Shown here: positions 52,145 through 61,473 of the stretch, in pieces | How the letters are laid out: each line of letters starts with the position of its first letter | Position numbering within the stretch: position 1 is the first letter of the stretch | From: Limisphaera sp049537155 | Lineage (GTDB): Bacteria; Verrucomicrobiota; Verrucomicrobiia; Limisphaerales; Limisphaeraceae | Direction: 5' to 3' | Length of the DNA: 64,000 bases | Assembly: GCF_049537155.1 (NCBI RefSeq) | Contig: NZ_JBMVQZ010000002.1 | Coordinates: forward strand, 186,001-250,000 | The notes under the pieces: generated by a model | Seen by the model: only the letters and a program-made list of their open reading frames with translations | What the model was told of the DNA's origin: nothing | Databases searched by the model: none | Program-made: the position numbers and the translations under genes

Positions 52145-52935
52145 TGACCATCAACCGTTTTCACCGCAGAGGCCCGGCGTGCGGGCCGGTGTTCTCATGG
52201 GTGCTCGGGCTGTGGGTTTTCGTTGTGCCGGCCCGGGCACTGGAGCCGGCTGCGGGCATCACGGAGGCGATATACGACGGCACGCTCAGCCTGCCGGTGG
52301 CGGGGATCGTGACCGGATGTCCGAGCCGGGAGGGCGCGAGCGTCCGCGCCGGTGATGTGCTGCTGGAGCTGGACAGCACCCTGGAGGAACTCGAGGTGCA
52401 ACGCCGCCGGCTGATCCTGGAGACGCGGCGCATGGATTACGAGGCGCTGCAGCGCCTGTTCGAGCAGAACAGCATTTCGGTGAAGAAGGAGGAACTGGAC
52501 AAGGCCCGCGCGGATTATCAGGTGGCCGAGACCGAATTGAAGATTGCCGAGGAACAACTGCGCCGGCGCCGGCTGGTGGCGCCGTGCGACGGTGTGGTGG
52601 TGGAGGTGCGGCCCGAGGTGGGCGAGGCGGTGCAGGCCTACCAGCCGCTGATCCGGTTGGTGGACACGCGGCAGGTGCGGTTCGTGGCCAATGTGGAGCC
52701 GGCATGGTGCACCGGCCTGCGTCCGGACCAGACCGTGACGGTGGAGCTGGACGCCGCGCCTGCGCCGGTGCGGGTGCGGGGCCGGGTGGCTTTTGTCTCG
52801 CCCGTGGCCGATCCGGCCAGCGGCCTCCGCCGGGTGGAGGTTTGGTTCGAGAATCCGGACGGTGCGGTGGCCCCCGGCGTGGCGGGCCGGCTGATCGGTG
52901 CTGGCCCGGCTGTGAGCGGTCCGGTTCAACCGTGA
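52141..52935 (+). CDS. HlyD/RND-type periplasmic adaptor
   Basis: 264-residue membrane-fusion protein. A signal peptide (to about residue 34, VFVVPARA) is followed by a lipoyl/barrel-sandwich half (GREGASVRAGDVLLELDST-like region, here PSREGASVRAGDVLLELD). A short coiled-coil hairpin (ETRRMDYEALQRLFEQNSIS) comes next, then the second lipoyl half (RRLVAPCDGVVVEVRPEVGE) and a beta-barrel domain (VSPVADPASGLRRVEVWFE). It is shorter than most MFPs because the hairpin is short. Its start overlaps the TolC stop (ATGA). The usual partner, an RND pump or ABC transporter, is not in the operon; instead two further adaptor-like membrane proteins and a SecA-like ATPase follow. Confidence 0.87.
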   Translation: MMTINRFHRRGPACGPVFSWVLGLWVFVVPARALEPAAGITEAIYDGTLSLPVAGIVTGCPSREGASVRAGDVLLELDSTLEELEVQRRRLILETRRMDYEALQRLFEQNSISVKKEELDKARADYQVAETELKIAEEQLRRRRLVAPCDGVVVEVRPEVGEAVQAYQPLIRLVDTRQVRFVANVEPAWCTGLRPDQTVTVELDAAPAPVRVRGRVAFVSPVADPASGLRRVEVWFENPDGAVAPGVAGRLIGAGPAVSGPVQP

Positions 52936-52942
52936 GGGAAGG

Positions 52943-54817
52943 ATGAGCACGACGCATCGTTCAGGCACTCCCGGTTCGGCAGCGGAACGGTTTGAAGCGG
53001 GTCTGGAACGGCTCGAACAGGTGCGCCGGTTCAGCGGCGCGCCGGAGGAGTTCTGGACGAGTTTTCTTGAAGCGGCGACCTTGTTGGCCGGGGCGCGCGT
53101 CGGGCTGTTGTTCCGGCAGGACGATGGCGGTCCGCTGCAGCGGGTCCGGGAGTGGCCCGACGCGGCGCATGTGCAGCCCGGTGTACAGACGTTTTGGCGG
53201 GCTGCGCCCGAGGTGGCCCGCGCGGCGGCCGACCGGGAGGCGGCGCTGGCGCCGTTGGATGGTGTGGCCAAGGGGCCGGCGCCGTATGCGCTGGCGATCC
53301 GGTGGGAAACGGCCGAGGCGGGGCCGCGGCTGGTCTCGGTATTTCATCTGGAGGCCGCCACGGAAGCGCAGGCGGCCGCGGCCTTGCGGCATCTGCGACT
53401 GGTTGCCGACACGCCCCGGCTGTACCAGTTGCGCCGCCGTGTCCAGGACGCCCAGGGCACGTTGACCCATCTGGCGTCGGCCACGGATCTGGTGGCCCTG
53501 TTGAACGCGCATGACCGTTTTCCGGCGCTGGCCCTGGTGCTGGTGAACGAGCTGGCTGGCAGACTGGCCTGCACGCGGGTGGGCCTGGGATGGCGCACGG
53601 GTCCCTACATCCGGCTTCAGGCCATCAGTCACACCGACCGGTTCGAAAAAAAGATGGAGGCGGTGCGCCGGCTGGAGCAGGCCATGGAAGAGGCCATGGA
53701 TCAGAATGACCTGATCGTGTGGCCGACCGATCCGGCCGACCCGCGCGTCACGCGTGAACACGCGGCGCTGGCTTCGTTTCAGGGTGTGGCGCACGTGATT
53801 TCCGTGCCCTTGCGCCTGGAGGGACGGGTGGTCGGGGTGTTGACCTGCGAGCGGGCGGCGCGCCCGTTCACCGAGGCGGACCAGCAGTTTCTGGCCCTCA
53901 CGGCCGAGCTGGTGGTGCGGCGGCTGGCGGAACGGTTCGAGGCGGACCGTTGGATCGGCGCCCGAGCGGCAACGGCGTTGCGCAAGCGGTTGGCAAGGTG
54001 GCTGGGTCCGGAACACACGTGGGCCAAGCTCGGCGCCCTGGCGGGTGCGGTGGGTCTGGGGGTGTTGTTTTTCGGCGGGATGACCTACCGCGTGGAGGCC
54101 CCCTTCGAAGTGCGCACGGAAGATGTGGCGGTGCTGACGGCGCCCTTTGCAGGCTACATTGCCGGGGTGCACCACGAGGTGGGGGATGTGGTGCCGGCGG
54201 GCGAGCCGTTGCTGGCACTGGACACGCGGGACCTGATGTTGGAAGAGGCGGCCGCACTGGCGGATCTGGACCGGGCCCTGCGCGAGGCCGAAAAGGCGCG
54301 GGCCGCCGATGCGCTGGCCGACATGCGCGTGGCGGAGGCCCAGGCCCGGCAGGCCCGGGCGCGGTTGGACCTGGTGCGACATCGGTTGGCGCAGGCGGTG
54401 TTGCGCAGTCCGTTCGAGGGGGTGGTGGTGGAGGGCGATTTGAAAGAGCGGCTCGGCGCGCCGGTGCGGGCCGGCGATCCCTTGTTCCGCGTCGCGCGGT
54501 TGGACCGGTTGTATTTCCAGTGTCGCGTGCGCGAGACGGACGTGCACGAGCTGCGCGCCGGTGCGGAGGGGCAGGTGGCCTTCCTCAGCCGGCCGCGTCT
54601 GAAGTTCCCGGTGCGGATCGAGCGGATTGAACCCGTGGCACAAACCCACGACGGAGAAAACGTGTTCCTGGTCCGGTGCACCAGCACGGATCCGCCGCCG
54701 GACTGGTGGCGACCCGGCATGACCGGGGTGGCCAAACTGGAGGTGGGGCACAGGAGTTTCTTCTGGATCCTCACCCATCGCACGGTGGACTTCCTGCGGA
54801 TGTTCTTCTGGATCTGA
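52943..54817 (+). CDS. GAF domain-HlyD fusion membrane protein
   Basis: 624-residue protein with a cytoplasmic GAF-like sensory half and a periplasmic adaptor half. The region to about residue 340 contains GAF-type sequence (ALVLVNELAGRLACTRVGLG, HVISVPLRLEGRVVGVLTCE). One transmembrane helix follows at about 365-385 (GAVGLGVLFFGGM). After it come lipoyl/HlyD halves (TAPFAGYIAGVHHEVGDVVP, SPFEGVVVEGDLKERLGAPV) around a helical hairpin, and a C-terminal barrel. It could couple a small-molecule signal to export. GGAAGG lies right before the start, and the M50 gene begins 7 nt after its stop. This domain pairing recurs, in my memory, next to M50/HlyD genes in PVC bacteria; its function is not established. 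Confidence 0.8.
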   Translation: MSTTHRSGTPGSAAERFEAGLERLEQVRRFSGAPEEFWTSFLEAATLLAGARVGLLFRQDDGGPLQRVREWPDAAHVQPGVQTFWRAAPEVARAAADREAALAPLDGVAKGPAPYALAIRWETAEAGPRLVSVFHLEAATEAQAAAALRHLRLVADTPRLYQLRRRVQDAQGTLTHLASATDLVALLNAHDRFPALALVLVNELAGRLACTRVGLGWRTGPYIRLQAISHTDRFEKKMEAVRRLEQAMEEAMDQNDLIVWPTDPADPRVTREHAALASFQGVAHVISVPLRLEGRVVGVLTCERAARPFTEADQQFLALTAELVVRRLAERFEADRWIGARAATALRKRLARWLGPEHTWAKLGALAGAVGLGVLFFGGMTYRVEAPFEVRTEDVAVLTAPFAGYIAGVHHEVGDVVPAGEPLLALDTRDLMLEEAAALADLDRALREAEKARAADALADMRVAEAQARQARARLDLVRHRLAQAVLRSPFEGVVVEGDLKERLGAPVRAGDPLFRVARLDRLYFQCRVRETDVHELRAGAEGQVAFLSRPRLKFPVRIERIEPVAQTHDGENVFLVRCTSTDPPPDWWRPGMTGVAKLEVGHRSFFWILTHRTVDFLRMFFWI

Positions 54818-54824
54818 AGCCGTC

Positions 54825-56978
54825 ATGGACCCCGGCAGCATCCCGAGCGAAAGCTGGCACCGGCTGGCGGATCAACGGTTGACGCTCCGACCTGACGTGC
54901 GGGTGCGCCGCCAGTTTTTCCGGGGCGAGCTCTGGTACGTGCTGGAGGATCCATTGACCAACCAGTTCTTCCGCCTGCCTTCCGGGGCTTACGCATTCGT
55001 GGCCCGATTACGGCCCGAGCGCACCGTGCAGGAGGCGTGGGAGGATTGCGTGCGGGCCCAACCCGACACCGCGCCGTCTCAGGAGGAGGTGGTCCGGCTT
55101 CTGGCGCAGTTGCACCAGGCCAACCTGCTGCAGTCGGATCAGCCGCCGGACAGCGCCCGGCTGTTCGAGCGGATGCGCCGCCGGGAGCGCAAACAGTGGC
55201 AGGCCCGGCTGCTGGGGGTCATGTTCGCCCGCATCCCGCTGTTGGATCCGGATCGGTTTCTGCAGCGGAGCCTGCCGTGGGTGCGATGGTTTTTCGGGCC
55301 GGCGGGTTGGGCCCTGTGGTTGGTGACGGTGGGTTGGGCCGTGAAGGTGGCGGTGGACCATGCACCGGAGTTGATGCGGCAGACCGACCGCATCCTGGCG
55401 CCCGACAACTGGTTCCTTCTCTATGCCGGTTTTGCCCTTTTGAAGATCGTGCACGAGTTCGGTCACGGCTACGTGTGCCGTCATCTGGGTGGCGAGGTCC
55501 ACACGATGGGTGTGATGTTCCTGATCTTCACGCCGGTGCCGTACGTGGACGTCACCTCGGCGTGGGGGTTCCGGAATCGGCGGGATCGGATCTGGGTGGG
55601 GGCCGCGGGCGTGTGGGTGGAACTGTTCGTGGCGGCGCTGATGACCTTCGTCTGGGCGGGCACGGCGCCGGGCACGATTCACAGCCTGGCCTTCAACATG
55701 ATGTTCGTGGCCTCGGTTTCCACCCTGCTTTTCAACGCCAACCCGCTCATGCGGTTCGACGGCTATTACATCCTGTCCGATCTGCTGGACATTCCCAACC
55801 TGTACGGGCGGGCCAACCAGATGCTCGGCTACTGGATCGAACGATACGCCTTCGGGCGCCGGGCGGCGGTGAGTCCGGCCCGAAGCCGGCGCGAGGCGTT
55901 CTGGCTGGCTTTGTATGCGGTGTGCGGGCATGTATACCGGGTGGTGGTGTTTGGGGGGATCCTGCTCTTTGTGGGCAAGCGCTTCCTGATCCTGGGCCTG
56001 TTGATGGCGGTGGTCTGCCTGGTCGGCTGGGTGATCGCGCCACTGGTCCGCGCGCTGGCCTATCTGGCGACGAGCCCGCGGTTGGAACGTTGTCGGGGGC
56101 GGGCCTGGGCCGTGACCTTGTGCAGCCTGGCGGTTTGGTTCGTGCTCCTCGGGGTGGTGCCCTTCCCCCATCATTTCCGTGCCGAGGGCGTGGTGAGGGC
56201 GGAGCGTTACACGTTGCTGGCCGCGCCCCTCGAAGGGCGGTTGGCGGAGGTGCTGACGCGGCCCGGAGAACGGGTCGAGCCCGGGCAACCTTTGGTGCGG
56301 TTCGAGAACCGTGAGCTGGAGCTGGAACGCCTCCAGGTGGAGGCCGAGTGGGAGGAAACCGTGGCGCGGGAACGCCGGGCGCTGCACGACGCGACGGCCG
56401 ATTTGCGTCCCTTGTCGGCCCGACGCGCGGCTCTGGAAAAGCGGCTGCAGGAGATCGAAGAAGAGCGGGCGGCGCAGGTGGTGTGCGCGCCTCATGCGGG
56501 TCGTTGGGTGGCGCCGGATCTGGAACAGGCGGTGGGCCGATGGGTGCCTCGTGGTACCACGCTGGGGATGGTGTTGGAGGAGGAACGTTTCATGTTCGAG
56601 GCCGTGGTGACCCAGCGGGAGGCGGCCTGGTTGTTCGCCCAGCCCCTGGAACATGCCGCCGTGCGGTTGCGCGGTCAGGCCGGATGCGAGCTGCTTGTGG
56701 GACGCCAGCGGATCGTCCCGGCCGAGCACCGGCGCCTGCCTTCGCCGGCGCTCGGCTGGCGCGGCGGTGGCGACATCCCCGTGGCACTGGACGATCCGAC
56801 GGGCGAACGGGCGGCCGAGCCGTTCTTCCTGGTTCGCGCCTTGCTGCAGGCGCATCCCGATGCGGTGCTGCTGCACGGGCGTTCCGGGCAGATTCGTTAC
56901 GACCTGCCGGCGCGGCCGCTGCTGGCGCAGTGGTTCCGGCGCCTGCATCAACTCCTGCAACGCGAGTACGGATGGTGA
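54825..56978 (+). CDS. Site-2 protease-like (M50) membrane protein with PqqD-like N-terminus and HlyD-like C-terminus
   Basis: 717-residue polytopic protein. Residues about 15-110 resemble a PqqD-type winged helix (LRPDVRVRRQFFRGELWYVL, PLTNQFFRLPSGAYAF), a fold that often binds peptide leaders. The M50 core has the zinc motif HEFGH at 210-214, in LLKIVHEFGHGYVCRHLGGE, and the third-ligand region NPLMRFDGYY near 306-315, within several membrane helices. After a helix at about 430-450, lipoyl-like halves (AAPLEGRLAEVLTRPGERVE, CAPHAGRWVAPDLEQAVGRW) form an adaptor domain. It looks like an inner-membrane component that both handles a peptide and joins the adaptor/TolC channel. Its stop lies 6 nt inside the SecA-like gene. 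Confidence 0.82.
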   Translation: MDPGSIPSESWHRLADQRLTLRPDVRVRRQFFRGELWYVLEDPLTNQFFRLPSGAYAFVARLRPERTVQEAWEDCVRAQPDTAPSQEEVVRLLAQLHQANLLQSDQPPDSARLFERMRRRERKQWQARLLGVMFARIPLLDPDRFLQRSLPWVRWFFGPAGWALWLVTVGWAVKVAVDHAPELMRQTDRILAPDNWFLLYAGFALLKIVHEFGHGYVCRHLGGEVHTMGVMFLIFTPVPYVDVTSAWGFRNRRDRIWVGAAGVWVELFVAALMTFVWAGTAPGTIHSLAFNMMFVASVSTLLFNANPLMRFDGYYILSDLLDIPNLYGRANQMLGYWIERYAFGRRAAVSPARSRREAFWLALYAVCGHVYRVVVFGGILLFVGKRFLILGLLMAVVCLVGWVIAPLVRALAYLATSPRLERCRGRAWAVTLCSLAVWFVLLGVVPFPHHFRAEGVVRAERYTLLAAPLEGRLAEVLTRPGERVEPGQPLVRFENRELELERLQVEAEWEETVARERRALHDATADLRPLSARRAALEKRLQEIEEERAAQVVCAPHAGRWVAPDLEQAVGRWVPRGTTLGMVLEEERFMFEAVVTQREAAWLFAQPLEHAAVRLRGQAGCELLVGRQRIVPAEHRRLPSPALGWRGGGDIPVALDDPTGERAAEPFFLVRALLQAHPDAVLLHGRSGQIRYDLPARPLLAQWFRRLHQLLQREYGW

Positions 56979-58963
56979 CCGCAACCCCGCTGCAAATGCC
57001 GGTATGGACGCCGGCACACCTGCCCCCGCTGCCTACCGGGCTGGACGCGCAGGTGGACCGCTGGATCGGACGCTGGCGGCGGCGGCGGGCGCGATTGCAC
57101 CAATTGAGCGCCGCGGCCGAGGAGGTGTGCGGACTTGCCCCGGAGTTCCGCGCCTGCACGGACGCTGCCCTGCGGGGCCAACTGGAGCTGTTCCGGGAAC
57201 GCTTTCGACGGCCGGTACGGGTGGAGGAACCGCTCTTGCACCGGGCGCTGGCGGCCGTGCGGGAGGCGGCCTCACGTGCCCTGGGACTCGAACCCTTTCC
57301 CGAGCAGGTGCTGGGCGCCCTGGCATTGTACCGGGGGTTTCTAGCGGAAATGGCCACGGGCGAGGGGAAAACGCTCACCGCCGGCCTGGCCGGGGTGTTG
57401 TTCGGCTGGACACGCCGGCCCTGTCACGTGGTCACGGTGAACGACTACCTGGCCGAACGCGACGCGGCCTGGATGAAACCGCTCTACGACCTTTGCGGGG
57501 TGACGGTGGGATGCGTGGTTGCCCCGATGGACGCGCCGGCGCGGCGGCGGGCGTATGCATGCGACGTGACCTACACCACGAGCAAGGAGGTGGTGGCGGA
57601 TTTTCTCCGGGACCGGCTTCAGTTGGGTTCACTGGGCGTGCATCCGGTGCGGGTCTGGCTCCGGCAACTGCTGGGCGGCGGCGGTCCTGCGGACCGCTGT
57701 GTGCAACGCGGGTTGCACACGGCCATTGTGGACGAGGCCGACAGCGTATTGATTGACGAGGCGGTGACCCCGCTGATCATTTCGGCCGCAACCGACACGC
57801 CCCTGGTGGAGGAGATTTACCGCCGGGCCTGGACACTCGCCAGCCAACTGGAACCGGGCCGCGACTACCGGGTGGACCCAAGGCATCGCGAGGTGGAACT
57901 GCTGCCGCCGGCGCGGGCCGCGTTGGAAGAATCATGGAACGACGCGCCACAGTACTGGCGCCACCCTCTGCGCCGTGAACAATTGTTGCGTCAGGCGCTC
58001 GTGGCCCGCGAGTTTTTCCACCGGGACGTGCAGTATGTCGTGCAGGATCGTCAGGTGATCCTGGTGGATGAATTCACCGGCCGCCTGATGCCGCACCGGC
58101 GCTGGCGCGCGGGCCTGCACCAGCTCATCGAGGCCAAGGAGGGGTTGCGGCTGACGCCTCCGGATCAAACGCTGGCCCGGCTCAGTTTCCAGCGGTTTTT
58201 CCGGCTGTACCGCCATTTGTGTGGGATGACCGGGACGGCCGCCGAAGCCGCGGCTGAATTCTGGCACCTGTACCGGCTGCCGGTGGTGGTGATCCCGCGA
58301 CACCGTCCCTGCATCCGGCAGCAGTGGCCGGACCGGGTGTTCGCGGATGCGGAATCCAAGTGGCGGGCGGTGGTGGAGGAGATCGGCCGTGTCCACGCCA
58401 CGGGCCGGCCCGTGTTGGTCGGCACGCGCAGCGTGGCTGCCAGCGAGGAACTGGCGCGGCGGCTCCAGGAGGCGGGGTTCAGCTTCAACCTCCTCAACGC
58501 CACCCGTCACCGTGAAGAGGCCGCCATCGTGGCGCAGGCCGGGCAGTCGGGTCGCATCACCATCGCCACCAACATGGCCGGACGCGGCACGGACATCAAA
58601 CTGGGCCCCGGCGTGGCGGCCCTGGGCGGACTGCACGTGATCGCCACCGAGAAACATGAAAGCCCGCGCATTGACCGCCAGCTCTACGGTCGGGCCGGCC
58701 GGCAGGGCGACCCCGGCAGCGCACGATGTTTCCTGAGTCTGGAGGACGAGTTGTTCCGCCGTTTTCTGCCTGTTGCAGTCCGGCGGGCCCTGGCCGGGAT
58801 GATCCGGCAGCAGTTGCCGGGCGCACAAGCCGCTGCTGCGGCCGCGTGTGCGCTGGCCCAGCGCCGGGCCGCGCGGGAGGCGTACCGCCAGCGCCTGCGG
58901 GTGTTGCGGTACGACACCTGGCTGGACGAATCGCTCAGTTTCGTCCCCCCCGAACGGTTGTGA
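56972..58963 (+). CDS. Short SecA-like preprotein-translocase ATPase
   Basis: 663-residue SecA homologue, clearly shorter than housekeeping SecA (about 850-950). Walker A is ATGEGKTLTAG at 128-138, then VTVNDYLAERDAAWMKPLY, motif II IVDEADSVLIDEAVTPL, VDEFTGRLMPHRRW, the second lobe VLVGTRSVAASEELARRL, and TNMAGRGTDIKLGPGVAALG with QLYGRAGRQGDPG. The protein ends soon after the motor: the helical wing/scaffold region is reduced and the Cys-rich zinc tail is absent. The start overlaps the M50 gene by 7 nt, so it belongs to the TolC-HlyD-GAF/HlyD-M50 operon and probably energises it. It is not likely the general SecA. Confidence 0.88.
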   Translation: MVTATPLQMPVWTPAHLPPLPTGLDAQVDRWIGRWRRRRARLHQLSAAAEEVCGLAPEFRACTDAALRGQLELFRERFRRPVRVEEPLLHRALAAVREAASRALGLEPFPEQVLGALALYRGFLAEMATGEGKTLTAGLAGVLFGWTRRPCHVVTVNDYLAERDAAWMKPLYDLCGVTVGCVVAPMDAPARRRAYACDVTYTTSKEVVADFLRDRLQLGSLGVHPVRVWLRQLLGGGGPADRCVQRGLHTAIVDEADSVLIDEAVTPLIISAATDTPLVEEIYRRAWTLASQLEPGRDYRVDPRHREVELLPPARAALEESWNDAPQYWRHPLRREQLLRQALVAREFFHRDVQYVVQDRQVILVDEFTGRLMPHRRWRAGLHQLIEAKEGLRLTPPDQTLARLSFQRFFRLYRHLCGMTGTAAEAAAEFWHLYRLPVVVIPRHRPCIRQQWPDRVFADAESKWRAVVEEIGRVHATGRPVLVGTRSVAASEELARRLQEAGFSFNLLNATRHREEAAIVAQAGQSGRITIATNMAGRGTDIKLGPGVAALGGLHVIATEKHESPRIDRQLYGRAGRQGDPGSARCFLSLEDELFRRFLPVAVRRALAGMIRQQLPGAQAAAAAACALAQRRAAREAYRQRLRVLRYDTWLDESLSFVPPERL

Positions 58964-59072
58964 CGCCGCTGACGCCGTGTGGTCGGTCGGATGGGAGGGG
59001 CGGGCACGGCGGTTTCGTGCCTCCCTTCCTGCCCGGCCGCGGAAGATCCCGCAGGGCCCCTACCCAACCGCC

Positions 59073-59615
59073 TCACCACTGGTCGTGGTGCACGTAGCTT
59101 TCCCGGAAGCGGGTGCGCGGTTCCTTCCATTCCGCGGGCCACCCCATCGCCACGCCGGACACCGGGATCACGGCCTCCGGCAACCGCAGGAGGGCGCGGA
59201 CCTTCCGCATGCGTTCTTCGCGCGGGTAGATCCCGAGCCAGCAGGCCCCCAGCCCGCAAATGTGCGCGGCCAGCAGCAGGTTTTCCGTTGCCGCCGCACA
59301 ATCCTGCACCAGGTAACCGAGCTGGCGATCATGGGCCGTCTCGAGGTCCCCGCACACCGCGATGCCCAGAGCCGCTTCGCGCAGCATGGCGCCGTTCGGC
59401 AGTGCGTCCGCCAGTGCATGCAGCCGCTCCCGCTGCCGCAGGACCAGGAAGCGCCACGGATCCCGGCCCGCCGCGGACGGCGCCGCCATGGCAGCCTCCA
59501 GTACAATCCGCACGTACGAGTCCGGGACAGGATCGGATCGGTGGGCACGAATACTCCGCCGCCCGGAAATGAAGTCCAACTTTTCTCGTGACCGAGGATC
59601 AAAAACCTCGCTCAT
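59073..59615 (-). CDS. Nitroreductase-family flavoprotein
   Basis: FMN-dependent oxidoreductase of 180 residues. The opening LDFISGRRSIRAHRSDPVPD has the RRS(I/V)R FMN-binding arginines. AAMAAPSAAGRDPWRFLVL is the conserved second block, and LLLAAHICGLGACWLGIYPR the third, with the cofactor-ribityl contacts. It ends SYVHHDQW, typical of the short Cys/nitroreductase-like subgroup. The start ATG at 59615 fits; a longer frame upstream lacks similarity. It is convergent with the SecA-like gene and divergent from the SGNH gene. Physiological substrate unknown. Confidence 0.9.
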   Translation of the reverse strand: MSEVFDPRSREKLDFISGRRSIRAHRSDPVPDSYVRIVLEAAMAAPSAAGRDPWRFLVLRQRERLHALADALPNGAMLREAALGIAVCGDLETAHDRQLGYLVQDCAAATENLLLAAHICGLGACWLGIYPREERMRKVRALLRLPEAVIPVSGVAMGWPAEWKEPRTRFRESYVHHDQW

Positions 59616-59826
59616 GTCGAGAGAAGTGCCCGGCCCGACTCCGCCGGGGCAATGCGAAATCGTTGGGGGTTCGAGAAGGACGCTGCCCCGTACGATGCCG
59701 GGGTGGGTGTCAGCACGCGTGCGCCCGGGGCGCGTTCTTTTTCCCCTGTGCGCGGTCCGGTGCGCCGCCGGCATGGCGGTAACGGGGCGTTGACCTCCGG
59801 GCACGGGCCCGGACACGATTCACCGC

Positions 59827-61188
59827 GTGAGGGGCGGGACCGCGGTGGTGATCTTCCTGTTGGGCGCCGGGCTGACAACCGGCGGGGCCCGGGAGGACTG
59901 GTCCTCGCTGAATACGGACCGGTGTGAGCGGTTTCGAGCGAGGGCCGAGTCGGGCACCGGCCCGGTGACGGTGGTGGCATTTGGGGATTCGTTGCAGGCG
60001 ACGTATCGGTCCGTTCCCAAGTTCCTGTTTCCGCGCCTGGCCGGACTGTTGGGGCAGGCGGGTCGGTCTTTCGATGGTGAATATCCGCCCGTGTCGACGC
60101 CGGTGTTGGAAGGCGGCGCCCTGACGACGCGGGCGGCGGACACCGCGTGGGCCCGGACGAACTGGTTCCTGGAACATTTTCTTGTGCCGGCCGGCGGGGC
60201 CGTGTTTTGGACCAACCGCGGGTACCCGGCCGGTGGATCCCTGCTCGCGGATCGTGCGGGGCTGTACTACGTGGCCTGGCCGCCGGGCGGGGAGTTGTGG
60301 CTGCAGGTCTCCGGAAATGGCCAGGAGTGGGAGACGGTGCGGACTTTCTCGGGCTGGGCGGCGGCGCCGGAAGGCCGGTTTGTCGAGGCCGTGCTGCGGC
60401 CCGACCTGTACCGGGTACGTGTCCAGGCGCGCAGTGGCACGAACCTCGTCCTCTGGCAGGAGCTTTGGTTGAGTGGTTCGAACGGGCTCCGAACCGTCTG
60501 GCTGCAAAGGGATGGACTGCATCTGCGCGCGGTGTTCCAAACGCCCCGCTCCGTTCTGGAACCCATCATCCGCCAGATCCGGCCCCACCTGATCCTTTGG
60601 CACATGAAGGAACTGGCGGATTACTGGAACCTCGTGGGGCCGGCAGCGGCGGAAACGGCCCTCAGCAACGATCTCGAACGATTGGAAGAGCTCTGGCAAA
60701 CGGCGGTGCCCGGGGCGGACGTTGTGTATCTCGGCACACCTTACGAAGCGCGTGATGAAGCCGGCACTCCGGTCACCCAACCCCAGAACCGGCTGGTCCG
60801 CGCCCTGGCCGCCCGGCACGGCCGCTGTTACGTGGACGGGATGACCCCCATGGTGTCCTACTCGTGGATGCGTGCCCAGGGCTATCTGGTGGACGCGCTT
60901 CACCTCAGTGACACAGGGAACGCCGTGCTGGCCGATCTGATCTGGCGCGAGCTCGGCTGGGGCACGCTACGGTTGGACCGGCGGCTGCGGGCAGTGCCCG
61001 GTGCCGGCGGGGTACACCTGCAGTGGGCCACACGGTCCAATCTGGTTCATGAATTGTGGGCCTCTTCCGATCTTGCTTCATGGACCCTCGTGCAGGCCGG
61101 CCCGGGCGACGGCACCCACGCCACGTGGGCCGTGCCGGATTCCGGCCCCGGACCGCTTTTCTTTCGGGTGCGCTGGCGACCCGAATGA
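59827..61188 (+). CDS. Exported SGNH/GDSL hydrolase-like protein
   Basis: 453-residue secreted protein starting at GTG with a signal peptide (VVIFLLGAGLTTGG). The SGNH nucleophile block is TVVAFGDSLQATY with Ser at residue 55. The C-terminal catalytic Asp-His pair is in DALHLSDTGNAVLADL near residue 357. A middle insertion of about 150 residues (beta-rich, GGELWLQVSGNGQEWETV) looks like a carbohydrate-binding-type domain, as in SGNH esterases acting on decorated polysaccharides. A beta-rich tail follows (LVHELWASSDLASWTLVQAG). Likely an acetyl-esterase acting outside the cell; the substrate is a guess. It stands alone in its transcription unit. Confidence 0.75.
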   Translation: MRGGTAVVIFLLGAGLTTGGAREDWSSLNTDRCERFRARAESGTGPVTVVAFGDSLQATYRSVPKFLFPRLAGLLGQAGRSFDGEYPPVSTPVLEGGALTTRAADTAWARTNWFLEHFLVPAGGAVFWTNRGYPAGGSLLADRAGLYYVAWPPGGELWLQVSGNGQEWETVRTFSGWAAAPEGRFVEAVLRPDLYRVRVQARSGTNLVLWQELWLSGSNGLRTVWLQRDGLHLRAVFQTPRSVLEPIIRQIRPHLILWHMKELADYWNLVGPAAAETALSNDLERLEELWQTAVPGADVVYLGTPYEARDEAGTPVTQPQNRLVRALAARHGRCYVDGMTPMVSYSWMRAQGYLVDALHLSDTGNAVLADLIWRELGWGTLRLDRRLRAVPGAGGVHLQWATRSNLVHELWASSDLASWTLVQAGPGDGTHATWAVPDSGPGPLFFRVRWRPE

Positions 61189-61473
61189 CCTCCAAAGGCG
61201 CCACCTCCGAGTTTCGGTCTCCCGGGTGAGCCGCAAATGAACGCCTTTGTTCTCTCCGGAATCAGCCGGGTATGCCTGCCCTTTTACCCGACTTCAGCGT
61301 GGCTGGCAGGTGAGGAGGTGTCTGCGGCGTTCGCAAAATGGCGATCGAAAGACGCAAAGTGGCGTTGCCGAAGGAGGGGTCGCTTGGTCATGATGGCCCC
61401 GTTCAGTGTCCGCGGGCACGATGGATGCCGCCGTGGCAGCGTAAAAAACCTGGATACCGCGAAGAGGAACACT

